Shown here piece after piece: positions 1-7,463 of a stretch of 18,294 bases of DNA. The notes beneath the pieces were generated by a model. The model saw only the letters and a list, made by a program, of their open reading frames with translations. It was not told where the DNA came from and ran no database searches. The DNA comes from an uncultured Eubacteriaceae bacterium (lineage in GTDB: Bacteria; Bacillota; Clostridia; Eubacteriales; Eubacteriaceae). The translations under genes and the position numbers were made by a program. The stretch spans positions 1 to 18,294 of the forward strand of contig CANRHG010000016.1 of the NCBI GenBank assembly GCA_947630385.1, given 5' to 3'. Numbering within the stretch: the stretch's first letter is position 1; every line of letters begins with the position of its first letter.

Positions 1-682
1 TGAGCCCGTCCTTGCCGCGTGTTACGATCAGTCCGACTTCCGGATACTTCTTCTGCCATTCGAGCATTTGGTTTTCAAGGCTGCCTTCGACCAAATCAAA
101 GTCTTTGGCCATGGCCTTAAATTCCGTTTCGTTGGGCGTGATGACGTTGATAAACTGAAGCAGGTCGTGATCGAAGTTTTCGTACGGGGCGGGGTTTACG
201 ACCGTAACCGTGTTCGCCTTACTGGCTTCTTTTAGGGCTTCTTTGATCCCGTCCATCGGTGTCTCAAACTGTACGATGAGAACGTCCGCTTCCGTTAAGA
301 TGCCACGGACTTCTTCGGCTCTCTTGCGGTCCGTCAGGTTGTTTGCGCCGGAAATGATCGCGATCATGTTGTCGTCTCCGACCGAAAGGATCGAAGCGAT
401 CCCCGTCGGCTCATCCTGCGCGTTTCTAATCAGGGATCCATCGAGGTTCGGGATCTTGTCGATCTGTGCGATCAGTTGTTGACCGAAAGTGTCCTGGCCG
501 ACGGTTCCGATTAAAATCGTCGAAGCCCCAACGGCCGCGGCGGCGGCTGCCTGGTTGATCCCTTTTCCGCCCGCTTTGTAATCGATCGACTTGGCTTTGA
601 TCGTCTGACCCGGCTTTGGGAAATCATCAACTTCAACGATGATGTCCATATTTAAACTGCCAAAAACGGCTACTTTATTCAT
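1..682 (-). CDS. rbsK: Ribokinase, PfkB family (3' end outside window)
   Basis: This gene encodes an ATP-dependent kinase that phosphorylates D-ribose to ribose-5-phosphate in the cytoplasm. About 227 N-terminal residues are present; no stop codon is reached. The N-terminus carries the PfkB hallmarks GSLNMD (about residues 8-13) and GGKGINQA (about 38-45), which bind the sugar. An NETE motif (NxxE, Mg/phosphate handling) follows near residue 190. The C-terminal GAGD catalytic-base motif lies beyond the window. The ATG at 682 is preceded by an AAGGAGAG Shine-Dalgarno that overlaps the stop of the upstream gene. It is the last visible gene of the argF-pgm-gCA operon. Another PfkB sugar kinase is possible, but GGKGxNQA favours ribokinase. 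Confidence 0.92.
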   Translation of the reverse strand, partial: MNKVAVFGSLNMDIIVEVDDFPKPGQTIKAKSIDYKAGGKGINQAAAAAAVGASTILIGTVGQDTFGQQLIAQIDKIPNLDGSLIRNAQDEPTGIASILSVGDDNMIAIISGANNLTDRKRAEEVRGILTEADVLIVQFETPMDGIKEALKEASKANTVTVVNPAPYENFDHDLLQFINVITPNETEFKAMAKDFDLVEGSLENQMLEWQKKYPEVGLIVTRGKDGL

Positions 683-691
683 TTTCTCTCC

Positions 692-1093
692 TTAAATTTC
701 GTGGTTTGCTACGACCGGTTCGATGGTAATGTGTAAATGATCTCCGTGTTCGTGATAGTGGATCATGTGATGGTCCTGTAGGTAATTTAGCGCGTCCTTT
801 ATCCCGTCTTTTCCCATCTCGAGGATGTCGTCGATGTCCTTGTAGCTCGTCTCAAAGCTGTAGCGGTTTTCCTTTAGCGAAGACAGGTAAAACAGGATGA
901 CGTACATCGCCAGTTCTTCGACTTTCAGGGAAAATTCTACGTCTCCCGTATAACCCTCAGAAGCTGCGCACTTGTAAAACAGCCAGTTTTCTAAGTCATG
1001 GACCAGTTCCGTGTTTTTACGGTACCAGTTCAAAAAACTTATGCGGGCGGCCGTCGGATCCTCATTTAGAAACAAACTCTTTGACGGTGACAT
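692..1093 (-). CDS. Unknown protein with winged-helix-like C-terminus
   Basis: I do not recognise this 133-residue family. The N-terminal two-thirds is helical and rich in aromatic residues (WY, WLFY, YVILFY). The last 45 residues, with DDILEMGKDGIKDALNYL then HHMIHYHEHGDHLHITI, read like a winged helix: a recognition helix followed by a beta hairpin. That would suit a small regulator or adaptor. Its start overlaps the end of the upstream AcsE-like gene by 32 bases in another frame. The ATG at 1093 has no clear Shine-Dalgarno, so translation is probably coupled; an internal TTG about four codons later is an alternative start. It sits between the AcsE-like gene and ribokinase in the same operon. 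No catalytic motif is visible. Confidence 0.7.
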   Translation of the reverse strand: MSPSKSLFLNEDPTAARISFLNWYRKNTELVHDLENWLFYKCAASEGYTGDVEFSLKVEELAMYVILFYLSSLKENRYSFETSYKDIDDILEMGKDGIKDALNYLQDHHMIHYHEHGDHLHITIEPVVANHEI

Positions 1094-1832
1094 CGTCGTT
1101 TTGGATCGCCTGGGCGGCTCTTAAAGCTTTAAGGTGGTCTTCGTGATAGACGCTAAAGCAGAACGCGTTGACGCCAATGAGATTGGCCATTCCCAAAAAG
1201 ACGTTCATCAAAATGGACTCGTCTTCGAGGCCTTCTGCGACCAGCGGAAGGTACAGGTAAAAATTCATATCCGGATAGCTGTTTAAAAAAGCGTCGAGCA
1301 TGCGTTTCATGCGGATAAAGTTGTTCGGTTCGGAAATGAGGGGCCGGGATAAGGGTTCCATATACTGTAGTTCCGGCATCAGCCCTTCCTGTTCGGCTTT
1401 ACGGATGAGTTCGAGCATGCCTTCGACTTCCGAAGAGACCGTATCTTTGCCGTAAGTCTGCGTAAAGAGAACGCCCCAGGTATCCCCGAGCTTGTTGATG
1501 AGCGTAAAGATCTTGACGGCTTCGGCTTCTGAGATCTTTTTGGGGGCGATGATCCCGGTCTGTTTGATCTTCGGCAGTACATCCAGGTACGTGGCGTTGT
1601 CGTCGGCACGTAGCACGAGTTTTAAAGCCGGATAGGCTTCAAGGGTCTGGGCGATAAACAAAAGTGCGTCCGATTCGTCCGGGCCTAGGCCGTCGACGTC
1701 GATTTCCAGATGACTAAAGCCCCGTTCGTCGGCGAGTTTTGCGATCTCTAAAATCGGCTCAGGATCGCGCTCGGCAATAGCCTGTTTAAATTTTTCATTT
1801 TTGATCGTTATATCATCACTGATTAAAAGCAT
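1062..1832 (-). CDS. AcsE/pterin-binding-like TIM-barrel protein, degenerate active site
   Basis: The 256 residues align by eye, along most of their length, with the methyltetrahydrofolate:corrinoid methyltransferase fold (AcsE, dihydropteroate-synthase-like TIM barrel). Shared features are AIAERDPEPILEIAK near residue 18, a barrel strand EID, the stretch LMPELQYMEPL (counterpart of the family's LYIDPL), and a C-terminal MNVFLGMANLIGVNAF segment matching the last barrel helix. The positions expected to hold pterin-binding Asp and Asn residues read LRAD, IIAPKK, MEPL and LYLPLV here, so most are changed. Methyl transfer is therefore doubtful; a scaffold or altered ligand is possible. The start has a strong GGAGAG ribosome binding site after the upstream stop (9-base gap). 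Confidence 0.6.
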   Translation of the reverse strand: MLLISDDITIKNEKFKQAIAERDPEPILEIAKLADERGFSHLEIDVDGLGPDESDALLFIAQTLEAYPALKLVLRADDNATYLDVLPKIKQTGIIAPKKISEAEAVKIFTLINKLGDTWGVLFTQTYGKDTVSSEVEGMLELIRKAEQEGLMPELQYMEPLSRPLISEPNNFIRMKRMLDAFLNSYPDMNFYLYLPLVAEGLEDESILMNVFLGMANLIGVNAFCFSVYHEDHLKALRAAQAIQNDDVTVKEFVSK

Positions 1833-1841
1833 TTTCTCTCC

Positions 1842-2354
1842 TTAGCGAATTTTTAAGTGTCCTTCTTGATCTTCGTACACGGCCGCGCCGGTTTGCAGCT
1901 GTTTTAAGTGCAGGTATTCCTCGGCGTTTTCCTTGATCGATTTGATCTCGTCCGGGGTCAGGTCGCGTACGGCTTTGGCCGGTGAGCCGAGGATGAGTTT
2001 TCCTTCGGGAAACTCCTTGTTCTGTGTTACGAGGGATCCGGCTCCGACGATGCTGTTTTTTCCGATCTTCGCGCCATTTAGGACGATCGAGCCCATACCC
2101 ACGATCACGTCGTCGTCGATCGTACAGCCGTGCAGCGTACAGTTGTGTCCGACCGAGACTTCGTCTCCGATCTTGGTCGGGTGCGTGGGGTCGCAGTGGA
2201 TGACGGTTCCGTCCTGGATGTTGGAGCGTTTTCCGATACGGATCGGTTGTTGGTCACCTCGCAGGACCGTCTGGTACCAAAGGCTGCTGTCGTCCCCGAC
2301 GGTGACTTCGCCGATGACGTCCGCGCTCGGCGCAACAAAAATGTTTTTTGCCAA
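1842..2354 (-). CDS. Gamma-carbonic anhydrase-like hexapeptide-repeat protein
   Basis: This 170-residue protein has the left-handed beta-helix of the gamma-carbonic anhydrase/YrdA/PaaY family, built from I-G-x-x hexapeptides between about residues 12 and 115. The metal site looks complete: RGD at 32-34, NIQDG at 45-49, and probable zinc ligands His53, His70 and His75 (VIH and GHNCTLHG). The helical C-terminus is typical. It probably forms a cytoplasmic trimer; carbonic anhydrase activity is known for some members but not all. The start is a TTG at 2354, chosen because GGAGAG lies just upstream and because the TTG directly abuts the TAG stop of the mutase gene, which indicates tight coupling. 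Confidence 0.9.
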   Translation of the reverse strand: MAKNIFVAPSADVIGEVTVGDDSSLWYQTVLRGDQQPIRIGKRSNIQDGTVIHCDPTHPTKIGDEVSVGHNCTLHGCTIDDDVIVGMGSIVLNGAKIGKNSIVGAGSLVTQNKEFPEGKLILGSPAKAVRDLTPDEIKSIKENAEEYLHLKQLQTGAAVYEDQEGHLKIR

Positions 2355-3836
2355 CTATCTCTCCAGTTTTTCGAAGCCCGACAAAAAGTCTTCCAGACGG
2401 GATTCGATTTTTTCGATCCCGCCTTCGGAGTTCGATTCCATGTTGATGACGATTTTCGGTTCGTGCAGGGACTGGCGGATCAGGAGCCAGCCGTTGCCGT
2501 TATCCTTATCGCAGTTGACGCGGATGCCTTCGTAGTTCGGTGTCGCAAAGGACCATCCGTTTTGTTTTTGTGCAAACGTTTTAAACGCGTCCAGTAGCTT
2601 TTGACCGTAAGCGCGGAAATCCGGATCGGTGATTTTTAGGCGGATCTCTTTTTCTTCTTTGGGCGGGACGTAACCTTCGATCAGGCCCGACAGTGGGATG
2701 CCTTTTTCCCTCGCCTTGGCCATGGCGACTAAGGACAGGGCCGCGAGGTAAGCGCCGTCGTCCAAGAAGTAATTGTCGAATACGGCGCCGTGTCCGCTCG
2801 TTTCCATCGCCAGTACGGTTTCTACGCCTTCTTTGTTCAGGCGCTTGGCTTCGTCGATAACGTTTTTGTAGCCGCGTTTAAAGCGGTGGTGTTTTCCGCC
2901 GAGTTTTTCGATGTAGTCGGTCAGGTTGTCCGAAGTGACCGAGTCCGTCACGATCGTGGCACCGGGGTGGTCTTCTAAGAGAAGGGAAGCGATAAAGGCG
3001 ATAAAGGCGTTGCGGTTGATCACGTCACCCTTTTCGTCGATGATCGCGCTTCGGTCGACGTCGGTGTCAAAGATGATGCCCATCTCTGCGTTGTTGTCGA
3101 GTACGGCTTTTTTGATCGCGTTGATCGCGTCCTGGTTTTCGGGATTGGGGATGTGGTTCGGAAAGTTTCCGTCCGGTTCCAAAAACTGGCTGCCTGAGGT
3201 ATCGGCGCCTAAGGCTTCGAGGACATCGATAAAAAAGCCACCGCTTCCGTTACCCGGGTCGATGACGATCTTCGAGCCTTCGAGGGGTTTTTCTTCGCCC
3301 GTACGGCTTCGGATCATATCGATCAAGGACTGCTTATATTCGGGCAGGAAATCGATCTCGGTTCGTTTGGTTCCCGGTTCGATGTCGGTGACGATGTCTT
3401 CGGCGAGCGTTAAGATCTCTTTGATATCCGTACCGGAAAGCCCCCCGTCTTTGGTGACGATTTTGATCCCGTTGTATTCTTTTGGCATGTGGCTGGCCGT
3501 GACCATGACCGCGACGTCGGCCGGAACGTCTTCGGCCTGCGTGAGCATGAACATGGCCGGGGAAGTCGCTAGGCCCGTGTCGTAAACGTTACTTCCGGCT
3601 ACGATCAGTCCCAGAGAGATCGCCTGGGCCAGGTTGGGTCCCGTCAGTCTTGGGTCTCTACCGATGGCGACGGCTTCCAGTTTTTTTCCGAATTTCTTTT
3701 CGTACCATTTGTTAAAAGCGTAGCCGATCTTCATGGCCGCGTTGTCGGTGAGTTCGGGAGTCGGCCCGTTTTCCGTCTCAAGGGCAACGCCGCGGATGTC
3801 GGATCCGCTTGCCAATTGGACTAAATCAAGATGCAT
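2355..3836 (-). CDS. Phosphomannomutase/phosphoglucomutase
   Basis: This 493-residue cytoplasmic alpha-D-phosphohexomutase interconverts hexose 1- and 6-phosphates to feed glycan and cell-wall sugar-nucleotide synthesis. It has the full four-domain layout: N-terminal GSDIRG and GRDPRL; the phosphoserine loop TASHMP (Ser115); the metal loop DTDVDR (Asp257, 259, 261); the sugar-binding loop METSGH near residue 345; and the C-terminal phosphate-binding RQSLHEP. The metal loop has DTD where many relatives have DGD. A good RBS (GAGGGAAA) precedes the ATG, 11 bases after the ornithine carbamoyltransferase stop. The TAG stop abuts the next gene's TTG. Substrate preference (Man versus Glc) cannot be decided from sequence, so no symbol is given. 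Confidence 0.93.
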   Translation of the reverse strand: MHLDLVQLASGSDIRGVALETENGPTPELTDNAAMKIGYAFNKWYEKKFGKKLEAVAIGRDPRLTGPNLAQAISLGLIVAGSNVYDTGLATSPAMFMLTQAEDVPADVAVMVTASHMPKEYNGIKIVTKDGGLSGTDIKEILTLAEDIVTDIEPGTKRTEIDFLPEYKQSLIDMIRSRTGEEKPLEGSKIVIDPGNGSGGFFIDVLEALGADTSGSQFLEPDGNFPNHIPNPENQDAINAIKKAVLDNNAEMGIIFDTDVDRSAIIDEKGDVINRNAFIAFIASLLLEDHPGATIVTDSVTSDNLTDYIEKLGGKHHRFKRGYKNVIDEAKRLNKEGVETVLAMETSGHGAVFDNYFLDDGAYLAALSLVAMAKAREKGIPLSGLIEGYVPPKEEKEIRLKITDPDFRAYGQKLLDAFKTFAQKQNGWSFATPNYEGIRVNCDKDNGNGWLLIRQSLHEPKIVINMESNSEGGIEKIESRLEDFLSGFEKLER

Positions 3837-3847
3837 AATGTTTCCCT

Positions 3848-4849
3848 CTAATTAAAGATTTTATTTGGATCGTCTGAAAGCGTCGCACACATCAGGGCTT
3901 TTATGGTATGCAGGCGGTTTTCAGCTTCATCAAAAACCAGTGAATGCTCCGAGCGAAAAACTTCGTCGCTGACCTCCATCTCGTCAAGGCCAAAGCGCTC
4001 CTTGACCATCTGGGCAAAGCCCGTCTGGTCGTCGTGAAAGGACGGAAGGCAGTGAAGAAAGATCGTATCCTCGTGGCCGATTTTTTCCATTAGGGCCTTG
4101 TTGACCTGATAGTCTTTAAGCAGTTTGATACGCTCGGCGATTTGGTCTTCCTCTCCCATAGATACCCAGATATCGGTGTAGACGATATCAGCGTCTTTTA
4201 CGCCCTCGATGTCGTCGGTCACCGTGATCGTACAGCGCCCGTTCGCGACCGCTTTGGCCTTTGCTACGAGCTCAGGGTCGGGAAAGAGCTCTTTTGGGGC
4301 GAGTGCCGTAAAATCCAGGCCGAGTTTGGCGCAGCCGATCATGAGGGAATTTCCCATGTTGTTTCTGGCGTCGCCAACGAAGACGAGTTTTTTGTCGTCT
4401 AAGTTTCCGAAGTGCTCGCGGATCGTGAGCATGTCGGCTAGGACCTGGGTAGGGTGATAGGAATCGGTCAGGCCGTTCCAGACGGGAACGCCGGAGTTTT
4501 CGGCCAAGAGCTCAACGGTTTTTTGCGCGTTTCCGCGAAATTCGATGCCGTCGAAAAATCGGCCCAGAACTTTGGCGGTGTCTTCGATGGATTCTTTCTG
4601 GCCCATTTGAGAGTTGGTCAAAAAGGTCACGTTAGCGCCTTCGTCGTTGCCCGCAACTTCAAAAGCGCAGCGCGTGCGCGTCGAGGTCTTTTCAAACAGA
4701 AGGACGATGTTCTTTCCTTTTAACAAGTCGAAGGTTTTGCCTTCTTTTTTGTTTTCCTTTAAAAACGCCGCGTAATCCAGCAGGTACGTGATTTCTTCCG
4801 GTGAAAAATCAAGGAGGGTAAGAAAATTTCTGTCTTTAAGATTGATCAT
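3848..4849 (-). CDS. argF: Ornithine carbamoyltransferase
   Basis: This 333-residue enzyme joins carbamoyl phosphate and ornithine to give citrulline; the reverse reaction is used in the arginine deiminase pathway. Diagnostic motifs are STRTR at 56-60 (carbamoyl phosphate), HPTQ at 132-135, SMGEE at 230-234 and HCLP at 266-269 (ornithine/catalysis). The ATG is preceded by AGGGAAA. It is the first gene of the minus-strand operon, with no arcA, arcC or other arg gene nearby in the window. Its length suits both ArgF and catabolic ArcB, so the symbol is provisional. No ARG-box operator was recognised in the short upstream gap. Confidence 0.95.
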   Translation of the reverse strand: MINLKDRNFLTLLDFSPEEITYLLDYAAFLKENKKEGKTFDLLKGKNIVLLFEKTSTRTRCAFEVAGNDEGANVTFLTNSQMGQKESIEDTAKVLGRFFDGIEFRGNAQKTVELLAENSGVPVWNGLTDSYHPTQVLADMLTIREHFGNLDDKKLVFVGDARNNMGNSLMIGCAKLGLDFTALAPKELFPDPELVAKAKAVANGRCTITVTDDIEGVKDADIVYTDIWVSMGEEDQIAERIKLLKDYQVNKALMEKIGHEDTIFLHCLPSFHDDQTGFAQMVKERFGLDEMEVSDEVFRSEHSLVFDEAENRLHTIKALMCATLSDDPNKIFN

Positions 4850-4903
4850 AATTTCCCTATAAAAGTACCATAGTTGACGAAATTTTTCACTTTGGCTACA
4901 AAC

Positions 4904-4926
4904 AAAAAAGCCCCACCGAAGTGGGG
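4904..4926 (-). terminator. Rho-independent terminator of the helical stress protein gene
   Basis: A perfect 6-bp stem (CCCCAC 4911-4916 with GTGGGG 4921-4926) is closed by a stable four-base loop. It is followed on the minus strand by six T residues (A-run 4904-4909). It lies 12 bases past the stop at 4938 and separates that gene from argF. Confidence 0.9.
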
Positions 4927-4937
4927 TAAAGCCTTGA

Positions 4938-5378
4938 TTATTCGTTTTCGATTTTCGTTTTCAGATTGTCAACGTGATCTTTTAGTTCATCCATTTTCGC
5001 TGAAACAGCTTTACCGGCTTCGCTATCTTCCACGTTCTTTTTTGTTTCGTCGATCTTGGCTTTGATTTCGTCCGCGTCTTGTTCGACGTGTTTTTTATCA
5101 AAGTCGTGGAAGAAATCTAAGATCTTATCTTTGACGTCTTCATAACCGTCGCGGACGGATTTTCCGAAATCGGAATTCTTGATGTCTTCACCAAGGTCGT
5201 CGAGTTTATCTCTAGCGTCGCTAAAGGCTTTCTTTACGTCGTCGCCGAAATCGTCGAGTCTGTCTTTTGCTTCGTCCGCTAGGGTCGCCGCTTTATCTTT
5301 TAAATCGTCGGTTTTTTCTACGACTTTATCTTTTGCCTGTTCAGCTTCAGCGCTGACGGTATCTTTAATATCTGCCAT
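4938..5378 (-). CDS. Amphipathic helical, LEA/apolipoprotein-like protein
   Basis: This 146-residue, highly charged protein is almost entirely predicted alpha-helix, with alternating Lys and Asp/Glu and no cysteine or membrane segment. Short imperfect repeats (DDLKDKAATLADEAKDRLDD, then KKAFSDARDKLDDLGEDIK) have the roughly 11-residue periodicity of LEA and apolipoprotein-like helices. Such proteins often act in stress tolerance or envelope association; that role is inferred. It lacks the N-terminal membrane helix of YtxH-type proteins. The ATG at 5378 has a strong AAGGAG site. It is monocistronic: its own promoter lies upstream and a terminator follows. Confidence 0.85.
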   Translation of the reverse strand: MADIKDTVSAEAEQAKDKVVEKTDDLKDKAATLADEAKDRLDDFGDDVKKAFSDARDKLDDLGEDIKNSDFGKSVRDGYEDVKDKILDFFHDFDKKHVEQDADEIKAKIDETKKNVEDSEAGKAVSAKMDELKDHVDNLKTKIENE

Positions 5379-5418
5379 TATTTTCTCCTTAAGAAATAAA
5401 AAAGTTTTGCTATTTTAA

Positions 5419-5446
5419 AGTATATACCATAAAAAGGCGCTTTTAA
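5419..5446 (-). promoter_or_regulatory. Probable sigma-A promoter of the helical protein gene
   Basis: Read on the minus strand, a TATACT -10 (5419-5424) lies 16 bases from a weak TTAAAA -35 (5441-5446), upstream of the gene starting at 5378. The -35 is poor, so this is a moderate call. Confidence 0.45.
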
Positions 5447-5464
5447 GCATTTGCGGGCTTTAAT

Positions 5465-5495
5465 TTGAATTTAATTGCGCACTTAAAGCTATAAT
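5465..5495 (+). promoter_or_regulatory. Promoter of the HAD phosphatase gene, placing the transcript start at the ATG
   Basis: A consensus TATAAT (5490-5495) lies 19 bases from TTGAAT (5465-5470). A start about seven bases past the -10 would fall on the A of the ATG at 5502, giving a leaderless mRNA. No Shine-Dalgarno lies between them. Confidence 0.6.
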
Positions 5496-5501
5496 GTTTT
5501 T

Positions 5502-6146
5502 ATGAGTTATAAAGGCATTATGTTTGATCTGGACGGGACCCTCGTCGACACGATCTACGACCTGACCGACGCGCTCAACGAGACCATGGCGTATTACGGT
5601 TTTCCCCAGGCCAGTTACGAGCAGGGAAAACGTTGGATCGGTAACGGCCTGCGCCGTTTTATCGAGCGGGCCCTTCCACAGGATCAAAAAAACGACGACC
5701 TCATCGACGAGGCCCTACTTAAGATGAAAGAAAATTACCGCAGGCGCTGGGTCAACAAAACGCGCGTTTATCCCGGGATCCACGAACTGCTTAAAATATG
5801 TAACGATAAAAACATCCCGGTCGGCGTCAACAGCAACAAGCCCCAGGAAGCGACGGCTTACATCTTAGAGACCTTACTTCCCGATATCACGTTCGCGGAA
5901 ATTCTAGGCCACCGCGACGGGCTAAAACACAAGCCCGATCCGGCCGGAGCTTTTTTGGTCGCGCAGAAAATGGGGCTCGATCCTTCGCAAATCCTCTACC
6001 TTGGCGACTCCATCACCGACATCGAGACGGCCGATAACGCCGGCATGATGGCGGTCCTCGTCGATTACGGGTACGGGGACGTAACCGGTTATGAGCGTAC
6101 CATCGACGACCCGATAAAAGCATTAAATTACCTCGAGGTGGATTAA
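5502..6146 (+). CDS. HAD-family phosphatase, phosphoglycolate phosphatase-like
   Basis: This 214-residue hydrolase has all four HAD motifs: DLDGTLVDT (nucleophile Asp9, acid Asp11), VNSNK (Ser111), KHKPDP (Lys144) and GDSITDIETA (Asp169, Asp173). The order and the helical cap (residues 17-85) match Gph/PpaX-type phosphatases, which dephosphorylate 2-phosphoglycolate or related small phosphates. Exact substrate is inferred. It stands alone between divergent promoters, with no ribosome binding site and a -10 box seven bases before the ATG. This suggests leaderless translation. Confidence 0.9.
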   Translation: MSYKGIMFDLDGTLVDTIYDLTDALNETMAYYGFPQASYEQGKRWIGNGLRRFIERALPQDQKNDDLIDEALLKMKENYRRRWVNKTRVYPGIHELLKICNDKNIPVGVNSNKPQEATAYILETLLPDITFAEILGHRDGLKHKPDPAGAFLVAQKMGLDPSQILYLGDSITDIETADNAGMMAVLVDYGYGDVTGYERTIDDPIKALNYLEVD

Positions 6147-6175
6147 TTTTTTAAGATGCGAACGTATCTTGCGTA

Positions 6176-6204
6176 TTTACAAAAAATAAGATTCGTGATA
6201 TAAT
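6176..6204 (+). promoter_or_regulatory. Sigma-A promoter of veg
   Basis: TTTACA (6176-6181), a 17-base spacer and TATAAT (6199-6204) with an extended TG (6196-6197) make a near-consensus promoter. The strong SD GAGGTGAT (6223-6230) follows, seven bases before the ATG at 6237. High expression is expected, as known for veg of Bacillus. Confidence 0.85.
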
Positions 6205-6236
6205 TTTTGAGTATCTTATTACGAGGTGATTAGAAT

Positions 6237-6512
6237 ATGCCCAAAGCTACGATTACGCTACTTGAAATCAAACAAAAAGTTAAGGATAATCAAGGGCGTA
6301 AAGTCCGCCTAGAAGCTCATAAGAGCAAGAAAAAGTTGTATCATAAGACCGGTTATATCGATGAGATATACCCAAGTATCTTTACAATCAGCATCGAAGG
6401 CAAAGACGACGGCAGTCGCGTCCAGCACATGTCGTTTTCTTACATCGATCTGTTAACCCACAACGTAAAGATCGATTTGGTCGATGCAAACGGCGTGAGT
6501 ACTTCGCTTTAA
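6237..6512 (+). CDS. veg: Veg family protein
   Basis: This 91-residue protein matches the Veg family: an N-terminal helix (ITLLEIKQKVKDNQGRKV), a basic stretch (KSKKKLYHKTG), then YPSIFTISIE and SFSYIDLLTHNVKID. The last two are close to the Bacillus pattern YPSVFVI and VSYSYADVLT. Veg is a small cytoplasmic protein linked in Bacillus to biofilm matrix gene control and spore outgrowth; its mechanism is not settled. It has an optimal promoter and ribosome binding site and a strong terminator right after the stop. Length is close to the family's usual 80-90 residues. Confidence 0.88.
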   Translation: MPKATITLLEIKQKVKDNQGRKVRLEAHKSKKKLYHKTGYIDEIYPSIFTISIEGKDDGSRVQHMSFSYIDLLTHNVKIDLVDANGVSTSL

Positions 6513-6528
6513 TTGAGGTATAAAAATA

Positions 6529-6560
6529 CCCCCCACAACTGTGAGGGGGTTTTCTTTTTT
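6529..6560 (+). terminator. Rho-independent terminator of veg, abutting the pheA start
   Basis: The stem pairs C-run 6529-6533 and CAC 6534-6536 with GTG 6541-6543 and G-run 6545-6549, with loop AACT and a single bulged A. The T-rich tail (6550-6560) runs straight into the ATG at 6561. Confidence 0.88.
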
Positions 6561-7463
6561 ATGGACAAGATTTTAACTCCGCAACAATCGCAAAATTGGC
6601 AGACCTACCTTCTCTCCAAAGACCGGGCTACAAAAAAGAAACCCAAACCGACGGTCGCTTACGCTGGGACCCGCGGTTCTTACACCGAAGACGCGACGAT
6701 CAAGTATTTCGGTGAAGACGTAAGCCGCATTCCTTGCCGAAACTTTCAGGACGTATTTAAAAGCATTTTGGGCGGTATGGCCGACTATGGAGTCGTGCCG
6801 ATTGAAAACAGTACGACGGGTTCGGTCCGGGATACCCTCGAGCTTTTGGAAAAATACGACTGCTACATCACCGGGGAGACCCAAGTCAAGGTCGAGCACT
6901 GCCTTCTTGGCGTACCCGGTTCAAAACTTGAAGACATCACGGATATTTACGCACACGAGCAAAGCCTGATGCAGTGCCAGCCGTACCTCCAGAGCTTGGT
7001 CGGGGCCAAACGCCACCCTTACGTCAACAACGCCATAGCGGCGCAGTTCGTCAAGGATCAGGATGACAAACACCTCGCGGCCATCGCCAGCCGGCGCGCG
7101 GCCGAGATACACGGGCTTGATATATTAAAAGAAGACATCAACGATCTGGACATCAACACGACCCGCTTTATCATCGTAGCGGACCATCCTGAGCGCTCTC
7201 AAAGCGACAATAAAGTCAGTCTTTCCTTTAGTGTCGGTCATAAGCCTGGAGCTCTCGTTCGGGTCTTGAACATTTTCGACAAATACACGATGAATTTATC
7301 AAAGATCGAGTCGCGTCCCAGTAAAAGACGTAACTGGGAGTATATTTTTTATATAGATATCGAAGGCGCCTTAAGTCCCGAGCTTTTGGATACGGCCTTA
7401 CGTGAAGTCATCCCCGAGACGATCGACTTCCGTTACTTTGGGATGTATCCTTCGGGACTGTGA
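6561..7463 (+). CDS. pheA: Prephenate dehydratase with ACT domain
   Basis: This enzyme converts prephenate to phenylpyruvate in phenylalanine synthesis. The 300-residue form has a catalytic domain (about 31-208) with AYAGTRGSYTEDA, VPIENSTTGSV (79-89) and the catalytic TTRF (200-203). An ACT domain (about 218-295) follows, with GALV (230-233) and ESRP (250-253), which bind phenylalanine for feedback control. No chorismate mutase domain is present. I chose the ATG at 6561 because the frame upstream (from a TTG at 6513) consists of the veg terminator. No Shine-Dalgarno precedes 6561: the preceding bases are the terminator U-tract. The 3' end overlaps the converging RloB-like gene by 56 bases. 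Confidence 0.92.
   Translation: MDKILTPQQSQNWQTYLLSKDRATKKKPKPTVAYAGTRGSYTEDATIKYFGEDVSRIPCRNFQDVFKSILGGMADYGVVPIENSTTGSVRDTLELLEKYDCYITGETQVKVEHCLLGVPGSKLEDITDIYAHEQSLMQCQPYLQSLVGAKRHPYVNNAIAAQFVKDQDDKHLAAIASRRAAEIHGLDILKEDINDLDINTTRFIIVADHPERSQSDNKVSLSFSVGHKPGALVRVLNIFDKYTMNLSKIESRPSKRRNWEYIFYIDIEGALSPELLDTALREVIPETIDFRYFGMYPSGL

Noticed and set aside
2130..2597. Long plus-strand frames opposite the gamma-carbonic anhydrase and mutase genes
   Set aside because: They are antisense shadows of well-supported minus-strand genes with clear motifs.
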